This document shows, piece after piece, positions 56,569-64,000 of a stretch of 64,000 bases of DNA; the first letter of the stretch is position 1; every line of letters begins with the position of its first letter. Source of the DNA: Anisakis pegreffii. Its lineage: Eukaryota; Nematoda; Chromadorea; Rhabditida; Anisakidae. The notes beneath the pieces were generated by a model that did not search any database, had not been told where the DNA came from, and saw only the letters and a list, made by a program, of their open reading frames with translations. The position numbers and the translations under genes were made by a program. Where the stretch lies: NCBI GenBank assembly GCA_035041965.1, contig JAPYMA010000240.1, positions 1-64,000 of the forward strand, in the 5' to 3' direction.

Positions 56569-57837
56569 TTTAGGATGATTATCAGTATGAGCCCAATTCA
56601 AAGCTCAAGATGTGGTCCATTGTTAATATTTTGCGAGATAACTTTATGAGTATTGCTCTTTGCTGTGATACAAATAAAATTCCACGTATACATACAGTGA
56701 AACTATATTTCTCCTTGTTTTTACTGGTTTGTATTCATGACAAGTCAGTGGATTTACGGCAAGTTTTTAGTTAGTCGTAAGATTTCACTGAACAGCCTTT
56801 CTAGACTGAATCGTATTCATACAGTCATTCATTGGGAAAAACGCCCAACCCCAACGAACTACTGACTTGAGCGTTTTCAGCAGAATTTCAAAAACCAACC
56901 TTGCAATCTCGGAGGTTTGTTGCACACCACGAAGCCATTCCTTCAATCTCTTGTGTTCCGAAGTTGATATTTGGGAAGTTTTCGGTTTTTAAGGATTTCT
57001 GAATGATCAGTTGTTAAAATTGAAAAATTCAACATTTACTATAGAAACACTGGAACGATATGAGCAGAATAACTTGATGATGATGTAACAGAATAAATTG
57101 AATGATAGTAGGAGCGAAACTAAAAGAACTGGTGAAAAAATAAGAAAAAATCCAAAGATGATGGTAATAATTTAAAATATTTGAGATGCACATTCAAAGA
57201 ATAATGGATGATATGGATGACCGTATCTGTGAAATAGAATAGTGAACTGTGATGTCAAAGCGTTTTCGGTTCCTAACGAACGACACTAACGATAATTTAT
57301 GATTTATAGTCATATCGAGCTTTAGTGATTTTGATGCCCTGAGGAAAGTGATCATAGAAAACCATTCTATTCTTCTCGCTAAACTTGTCACATACCATTC
57401 CTGCCTATAAATCATCATCTCCTTTTATCTAACAGCATAGAAAATGCATGATAAATGGAAAAGTTTCTCTGGATGTTTTCGTCTGCGCTGTTTTTCTCTA
57501 GATGCTGTTTTTTGGATATATCTGCTCGTTTGCTCATCTTCATGATCAATTCCTTTCGGCGGAAAATGTGTCCTTTAACCTTTTATGCACTTACGTATCC
57601 CTCGGCAAAACATCGACGCCTCGGGCGACATATTCGCAAAATTTTTATTGATGATCAACAACATCAACAATCTCGTCATGTTCGGAGATATCACGCTTTC
57701 CCTTTCAATTCACTATAAAATCGTCTTTAACCTGTTACGAAACTGGACTTTGCATGCTCTTCCATGAAACTGCCGAAATTCCTGACTTTTATGCAACACC
57801 ATAGTGAATGAGTACATTTGTCTATTTTTCATACAGT

Positions 57838-57874
57838 GCAGGCACGATAACCATTACGATGTGTTCTTTGCTAA
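57838..57874 (+). repeat. Direct repeat, copy 1
   Basis: GCAGGCACGATAACC followed by ATTACGATGTGTTCTTTGC and TAA. It recurs at 58666-58706 with AACC doubled. Identity outside the 4-bp insertion is complete. Confidence 0.85.
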
Positions 57875-58665
57875 TTTCAAACGAACCCTTTGATGATTAA
57901 CAAGAGAAGAAAATTATCGATGGACCTTTTCAATACCAGTGTACTTGCAGCGATGGTGTGCTTTGTCATTAAACTAAATTTTCGTCATCATTTCAGCATT
58001 TAATCATCTTTTATTTACTGCATTCATAGTCACAAATGCAAGTTTTAATTGTCATTGACTTGTTCGTTGTGATAATGATACAAAAGAATAGGAGTGACAC
58101 AAGTGATACTAATGAAAATAATACTCGTTGAATCATCACCACTCAAGACAAGTCGCACACACGCCCATACAATTGCACAAACTCGATTAATAATTTCAAC
58201 AATTTTTTCCCACTCAATGAATCGTTCTCATCTCGGCATCATTTTCAATTACCATCATCATTGTCAGATCAATTGCACTCAGTATTCAGCCTTCAGTACT
58301 GACTTGAAACCGAATCGATTGATTGGTCATGCGTAACGAACGTCGTCATTTTGTGAGATGATTGACTTGATTGTGTTTCAGTGACATTTCATTTTTGTTT
58401 CATTATTGCTTCTTCACTTCGTTTCATTTCACAACCGAATTTTGCATTCCATTTCAGTTGATCGATTTCTCTTTTTGATTACTTGCTGCCGTGCCGTTCC
58501 ACGACATTCCAGCATTCTTAGTAGTCAACTTTTCTGTCATCGTTCAAGCTTCATTCATCACCTTCATTAAAATCTTCATAATCATTAATATCCATTAATA
58601 TCGTCACCTTCATCATATTGGTTGAAAATTGAATCGCCGACAACATTTTATCGATATCGACTGCA

Positions 58666-58706
58666 GCAGGCACGATAACCAACCATTACGATGTGTTCTT
58701 TGCTAA
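58666..58706 (+). repeat. Direct repeat, copy 2
   Basis: Second copy of the sequence at 57838-57874, with one extra AACC. It lies about 100 bp upstream of the ATG of the cysteine-rich peptide gene, so it could be a duplicated promoter or untranslated element. Confidence 0.85.
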
Positions 58707-58802
58707 CTGCAATCGCGAATCAATGAACACACTGATTGTTATTGTCACTGCTCATAACTAGCTGTGGACAATAACAAATCGCACGACGAGTTCCCAACTG
58801 AA

Positions 58803-60192
58803 ATGTTACTTGAGTGGTCAAGAACTGCAGCCGAAAGTGGCCAATGGCTATTTTTCGTTCTTCTCACAGTACAATTTGTAATCGTAGTGAATTTCAATCA
58901 AGTACGAACAACTGCTCAATCTACTGCTTCAAATCAGTAAGTCCATTTGGTTTCGTTTGCGTTGAATATATTCAGTGACGATGGTTACTTGATGAATCTG
59001 AATCGCTGTTTCAATAGAACCATCGATTCTACGGCTTACTAAAAAGAAATTGTTCGTAATCATCCTTCAACTTTTTTCAACATTTTCATTTCTTTCGACC
59101 TTGCATGCAACTATTCTGACGGGTGACGAAATTCGAGGAGAAGACGTGAGACGTCCGATTTGAGATGATATTGTAGAACTTTCATTTTACTGATAACTCT
59201 GTCCAACGTGTTTACAGTCATCTAACTATGTTTATCTGTCCAGTATTATTCGACAACATGAATTTTGTTGCATTTCAGTCGTTCATTGACTTGTTGTCCT
59301 TTTTCATAGTATCAGCTACTTCATTACACTGTTATTTATCGAAGTTGCAACCTTCACGAATCATTCTTTCAACAACCGTGTATTCTTGATATCCATACAC
59401 ATTGAATTCTCCGCGGAGAGAGTTGCAGAGCTGGACGATTTGACCTGAATTTTTGAGAAAAAATCCCGTGGCTCCCTCATTATTCAGTTATTTCTCAACG
59501 TTTTTATCGTTGTGAAGACTTGACATCGTCAAAATTTTTGACACATGTTTGACAAGATTTGACAGCATTTATGATACGGCTGTCATTCAGATCAGGCTGT
59601 CAAAAAAGTGACCATCAAGAATGCGATGAAATCTGTAAGCAAGACTCATTTTGGTACGGTGAGTGCAGAAGCTGGACTGGGCGAGAGTTTAGCTGTGAAT
59701 GTTTCGAATATCGAGAACCACTCGATAAAACGCTGTGTACTGAACGACAACGGGAATGTGTGAACCACTGTAAAAAACAGGTCCTGTGCTTCTTCTTTTA
59801 AGACATTTTTAATTTTTAATTTTTTTTAATTTAAGACATTTTAAGACTTTTAAGACATAACCACTGCTGACAAAAAGTGCTTCGAGTAATCATTAAGACG
59901 GTGATTATCATTGTTCCGAACTTCCGCTTGTTAAGACGTTTTAAGGCAAATTCATTTTATTCTATGGAAAATTGTCGCACTTTCGAGTGGCACCTTTGAA
60001 GAAGCACTTCACTCACCGGAAACTTTAATGCGATATGTTTTGGCATGTGCAAATGCCATTTACACTTCTACTTTAGTATCCGCATGTTTTCAGGGACTAG
60101 AAGGTGGTTACTGTTATGTACATACAATGCCGGAGGCTGAACGCGGTGTTGCTGACTGTAAATGTTTAGAGGCAGTTCCAATCATTAAGTGA
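58803..60192 (+). CDS. Secreted peptide precursor with two tandem CS-alpha-beta cysteine frameworks
   Basis: Exons 58803-58936, 59591-59780 and 60094-60192 close in phase to 140 residues plus TGA. A hydrophobic leader-like segment lies at about residues 15-31 (WLFFVLLTVQFVIVV). Framework 1 uses Cys 48, 56, 60, 70, 80 and 82 (C-x7-C-x3-C-x9-C-x9-C-x-C). Framework 2 uses Cys 94, 101, 105, 115, 130 and 132 (C-x6-C-x3-C-x9-C-x14-C-x-C). CxxxC plus CxC with a shared x9 gap is the hallmark of the defensin-type fold, known mostly from antimicrobial peptides and channel-blocking peptides. The second intron (313 nt) splits framework 2 between its third and fourth Cys, has a weak GTCCTG donor and a TTTTCAG acceptor. 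An antimicrobial or immune role is inferred from the fold only. The leader exon is the least certain part. Confidence 0.65.
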
Positions 60193-61230
60193 TCATTTTC
60201 TTATCAGATCAATAATTAATTGTTCGATTTGTTGTCGCCGGCGCGTTCCTCTGTTCATTTTTTTTCTGTGCAGATGTTCTTGAACCTTGACGAAAGTAGA
60301 AAATTATTTTTGGGATACTCACTTAAATTTCTTGAATCTATATCCTTGAATTTTATAAAGTTTACTAAGCATTCGGCAAATCTCTGGTATTGTATAATTA
60401 AATTGATGCGATTCTATAATATCTCTGCTCTTAGCAAGCGTTCATTACAGTTGAGAGATTATTCGCTTCTTATGAAAAGTTGTCGGTTTCATGACAAATT
60501 TCCATTGAAATCTCAGTAGCTTCTTGACTGACACGAATAGATTGAAGGGAATTGTCAATGAAATGACTCGAAAAAGAGCACTTTCACGCACTGTTAAACC
60601 ACTAAAGCTGCTCATGAAAACCAGTTTGTTGAATGGCGTGCACGTACCAATTGCACACAATTAATCATTGTTCAGTTTCGCTATACATCTGAAATATCTA
60701 GGTTTTTAATGTTGAATCCTTGAATTTTCACACTTTGTTGTCATTATCGCATATCACTGCCGATTGTGTTGTTATAGCAACATTACTATAAATAATTCTT
60801 TACGTTCATAATTATTTTCTAATTCAAAGGGATATCAGTGAATTGAATGACTTTCAATAATTTGCTCATTAATATTACTGTTGTTGTTATAAGATGCATT
60901 TTGCATAACGCAAACTTTTCACGCTTATTGATAAATAATACAATTGCATACGAATTATGCACTGTTCGAATGAAAAATAATTTGATTATCGCGTCCCCGT
61001 AACTTTCATTTCGATTGGTTATTCACAGTTCGATGGTTGTTTGTAAATGATCGAAGTATAGTTCACATTAAAATTGCAGATGTATTCAAAGTGGATCAGT
61101 TTCAATAGATATCTTGGAATTCCTAACAAATTCAGTCATCACTTTTCTATCTTGTATTAAGCGGGTGGTTGGGCCCAAAAAACACCCGTCAAACCACCTC
61201 GATTAAAAAGAAATCCAACAACACGGAACG
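60193..61230. other. Intergenic stretch
   Basis: AT-rich. The 99-codon frame at 60220-60519 begins with a non-ATG codon, overlaps a minus-strand frame and lacks splice context. I see no gene here. Confidence 0.4.
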
Positions 61231-63431
61231 ATGACTCGAAGTAGGATAAGTCGAAGGACAAGGAAAAGAACGGTCAAGAAGAAACAGAATATCAAGGAGA
61301 AACGATTGAGTGGGATTGAAAAGTCGAGAGATCTAGGATATGGCGATGAAATTTGCATTGAACAGGTTCAGGTAAATTGAGCAAGTAATCATTAGTTTAT
61401 GTGTTTTTCCTGATGAACTGCTCGATAGGGTTGTAAGGAAACTCTTATTTCTTAGCACTCAGTTCATGATGGGTTGTCTTACTCGCTACAATGAAGTCGT
61501 TAGAAACGCTCCGAAGGATATCGAAATTTGCACGATTGATTATCTAACTTGACTTGTGCAGTGCATTTTCGGGCTGAAAATACATCTATCTGTTTGACGA
61601 ATGTAAGTAGAAAGCTGTCCATCTGAACATGACAGCTGATCAGAATAACAAATCAGTTTTAGGATTTCAACGACGGCACAGCACCGTTCGTAGAGTTGGT
61701 GGATAGCGAAGATATTCCAGCATGTGATAAGCACGAATCATTAAACGAGAAGGAGGAAATTTTCAGTGATTCAAATAATCAAGGTGAATACTTTCAACAT
61801 AGGAAAAGCATTTGAATACTCCTGATTGGCGGTGTCATTGGTCCAGTTAGAATACCCTACTCGTGTTCTATTTTTATAGCTTTAGACTTAGTAGGTGCGA
61901 GAACCCAATAGAACGGAACAGCTTTATCGGACTAATAGAACAGTTTTGTACTTTTGGGGTGGAAGTGCGAGAATATAACAGAGCAACGCTGGAACACAGC
62001 AGTACAACTGGCCAATATTGTGGGATAGAGACATCACTAGTCTTGATGCATTGGGCAGGTGGATGGCATCTAGGATACCTAAGACACCTCAATTTCATAT
62101 GAATCGAACGATGAGTGTGCTTTATCCAGTAAAAGCTTCATTTTCAGGTGTTAATAACACTTGATTATCGCCTCAGTATCGCTAGCGATTCTCAAGTAGC
62201 TTACTTATTAGCATAGGTTTATCGCCGCAGCTCCTAGCTTATTCAATATTATCATCATTGCAGAATTATGGTTCCTGAATGGGTACTGTGGTGATTATGA
62301 TCCACGTTCGTTGCTGATGCATGTTTGTGAAGATGGACGAGTCAAATTGTGGAGCGACTTCCTTCAATATTTGTCAGTAATTCGACAACTGCTTCTTATC
62401 CTCTCATTTTTTTCATCACTCGGTCGAAAAGTGGAGCTTTGAATCACATATTATTGGTGCGGTTGACGAAATCAAATAAAATACTGATCGTATGAATCGC
62501 GTCACCAATTATAATAGGAACGAAGATAGTGCTGAGTAGGAATATCTTCGATCGGGATTGTTGCTGAGAGAGTATAGACAGCATTGCTTTCGATTGAAGG
62601 TAATGCTGCTGACAGTTGCCGAGGAATTGCTGCAAGAATTTCTTCTAAACACTTTGCCATAATCTGCAGTTCCGAGAAAGAATTCAGCAAAATCGGAGAA
62701 GGAGCGTTCAGTGAGGTGTACACGGCCAAATCTTCACTGGATCATTCTACTGTTGTTTTGAAGGTAACGTGCCATTGATAGTATATCCTCATGATTATGT
62801 TTAAACTGAGCACTTGAAATATGAAATCATCTCGTTTCGTGATTTTCACTCGTCTATTCACTTACAGGTGGTGCCAGTTGACGACGGTACAAATGTGACC
62901 ATGAGCAGTAAACCATCGAAGACGTTTCTTTCGATTTTACCCGAAGTGCTTATCTATCGAGAAATCGAACTGCTTTCAAGTGGTCAACGCTATGCAACAC
63001 CTTGCTTCATTGGTGCGCGAAAAGTTTATCTTGTTCGAGGTAACTCGGCGATCCATTCTATCTGATATCCTATGTGAATTACAGACTGCAAAGGTATGAA
63101 ACGATTGTAGACTCCAAAATATAATGAGGACTGTGATGCAGTTATGCAATCGTTTATATTGCAGCCATATTCCTTTCACAGTACCACTCCGTATCATTGC
63201 GTAATTTGAATACAGATTGATCGAACCTAGCAATAAGCCTGATAATCCCTCGGCTGCATGGAATAGCTGATTGTTCTTTAAGGAAAATATCCGGACTTGT
63301 TGACAACGGCATGGAATAAATTTGCCGCTGAACGATCGTACTATAATGATTGCCCAGAAGTACATGATGAACAACAACATTTCGTTATTTTTGAAAGTGC
63401 TGATGGCGGCGTTAATCTGGATGCTTTCAAG
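61231..63431 (+). CDS. HASPIN: Haspin-like histone H3 kinase, N-terminal part (six exons, 3' part unresolved)
   Basis: Exons 61231-61371, 61663-61783, 62264-62376, 62578-62763, 62868-63039 and 63283-63431 join in phase. The N-terminus is basic (RRTRKRTVKKKQ). The kinase N-lobe shows FSKIGEGAFSEVYTA (glycine loop, third Gly replaced by Ser), VVLKVVPVDDG (catalytic Lys at the exon 4/5 junction), KTFLSILPEVLIYREIELLS (helix C Glu, the haspin-specific ILPE), RGKYPDLLTTAWNKF and HFVIFESADGGVNLDAF (hinge). These match haspin in order. Haspin phosphorylates Thr3 of histone H3 at centromeres in mitosis. Exon 3 could instead end at 62372 and exon 4 start at 62615; both pairs keep frame. The HRDLHWGN catalytic loop is not seen before the window ends, so the C-lobe must lie in a later exon or is missing. 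Confidence 0.88.
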
Positions 63432-64000
63432 GTTTTCATGATTAGATATTTCCCCAACGGATGCACTTTTTCGTCCTGTTCTTCAGCTCTCTTAAGTTTG
63501 AGACGCTGCTCTATACAATTTTCGACTTGTGAATGAATGCTCAGTACTGAAACTGGTTTCGTACTAAGTAAGCATGGAGCTTAAACTGGGCATGGAGCTT
63601 AAACTCATGCAACAATAAGCTGATCTCATGGACCTCTGGCGTATACTTGCAACCTCATTTGGTGCTGTCGTATTTCAGTTCTAGACTGGTCGACTGATGC
63701 GTATATTCGGAGAGTTATCTCCATCCTTTGCAAACTTCAATTTTCAAAGAAAAAAACCCAAGGGATTCAAGAGGTTGAACTCCGGGATCTCGCGCAAACA
63801 CTAAATACCACTTTAAGCCAACTCACTGACTGGTCAAGCAGGCGAAGGAATATTATTAGTGCGATTATTACGGATGAGAATATTTCTACCAGTGGAATGG
63901 AATATAAGATCAAGATCAAGCGTTTCATTTTCATTAGTGAAATTAAGATCCAGCGTTTCGATCAAGTCATCTCCGTATTCGTCCAACTAACGCTATCGTT
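63432..64000 (+). other. Region after haspin exon 6, with a frame open to the window edge
   Basis: From 63683 to the end one plus-strand frame stays open for over 100 codons (LDWSTDAYIRRVISILCKLQ at its start). A TTTCAG lies just upstream, but a TAG separates it from the frame in the phase required. I cannot match it to the haspin C-lobe. It could be a divergent exon, another gene or chance. Tandem AAGATCAAG and CAGCGTTTCGATCAAG text lies near 63910-63965. Confidence 0.25.

Larger units (their letters stand above)
56569..58802. other. Intergenic region between TTC38 and the CS-alpha-beta gene
   Basis: Divergent promoter region for both genes. An 87-residue frame at 57455-57718 (+) starts with a leader-like stretch (MEKFLWMFSSALFF) but has no further support. 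A 37-41 bp direct repeat lies at 57838 and 58666. Confidence 0.45.

Noticed and set aside
61863..62102. 79-codon plus frame and 74-codon minus frame in a haspin intron
   Set aside because: They sit between phase-consistent haspin exons and lack acceptor and donor sites of their own.

Overview
This is a eukaryotic nuclear window with about 37% GC by eye. The best guess is a nematode. Reconstructed genes have many short exons, and almost every intron ends in TTTCAG or TTTTCAG. Several putative first coding exons begin within about 10 nt of such an acceptor, which suggests spliced-leader trans-splicing. The recognisable proteins (a heteromeric amino-acid transporter light chain, TTC38 and haspin) are animal proteins with nematode-like divergence. 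I cannot name the species; a clade III parasite is only a guess.

Layout. (1) 1-11.6 kb is a tandem segmental duplication, with a third partial copy at 10.86-11.6 kb. On the minus strand it carries diverged modules of an unrecognised secreted-protein family. Each module has a signal-peptide exon, a 36-nt Thr-rich exon and a domain exon with an x-x-R-C-T ... R-V-N-F-R signature. Several modules are decayed. Hairpins, GC-rich palindromes and a TGCCTAA minisatellite lie in the same block. (2) 11.6-33.9 kb is gene-poor, with weak exon candidates only. (3) 34.0-35.6 kb (+) is a small secreted or membrane-tethered protein ending in a hydrophobic tail. (4) 40.4-42.8 kb (+) is a 111-aa, Cys-rich N-terminus protein with NPxY and PPxY motifs. 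(5) 46.1-51.0 kb (+) is a complete 11-exon SLC7-type transporter of 509 aa. It has one non-canonical donor and a MITE with a 9-bp target duplication in intron 2. A run of TGATAA (GATA-factor type) sites lies upstream. (6) 51.4-56.4 kb (-) is an 11-exon TTC38 gene, convergent with the transporter. (7) 58.8-60.2 kb (+) is a 140-aa precursor with two tandem CS-alpha-beta (defensin-type) cysteine frameworks. (8) From 61.2 kb to the window end (+) lie the first six exons of a haspin-like histone H3 kinase. The catalytic loop is not identified inside the window.

The genes do not form an obvious pathway. Exon models were read by hand from splice sites and phase. Where all phases close, as in the transporter, TTC38, the two-domain cysteine peptide and the two small proteins, the models are strong. 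Elsewhere they are tentative.
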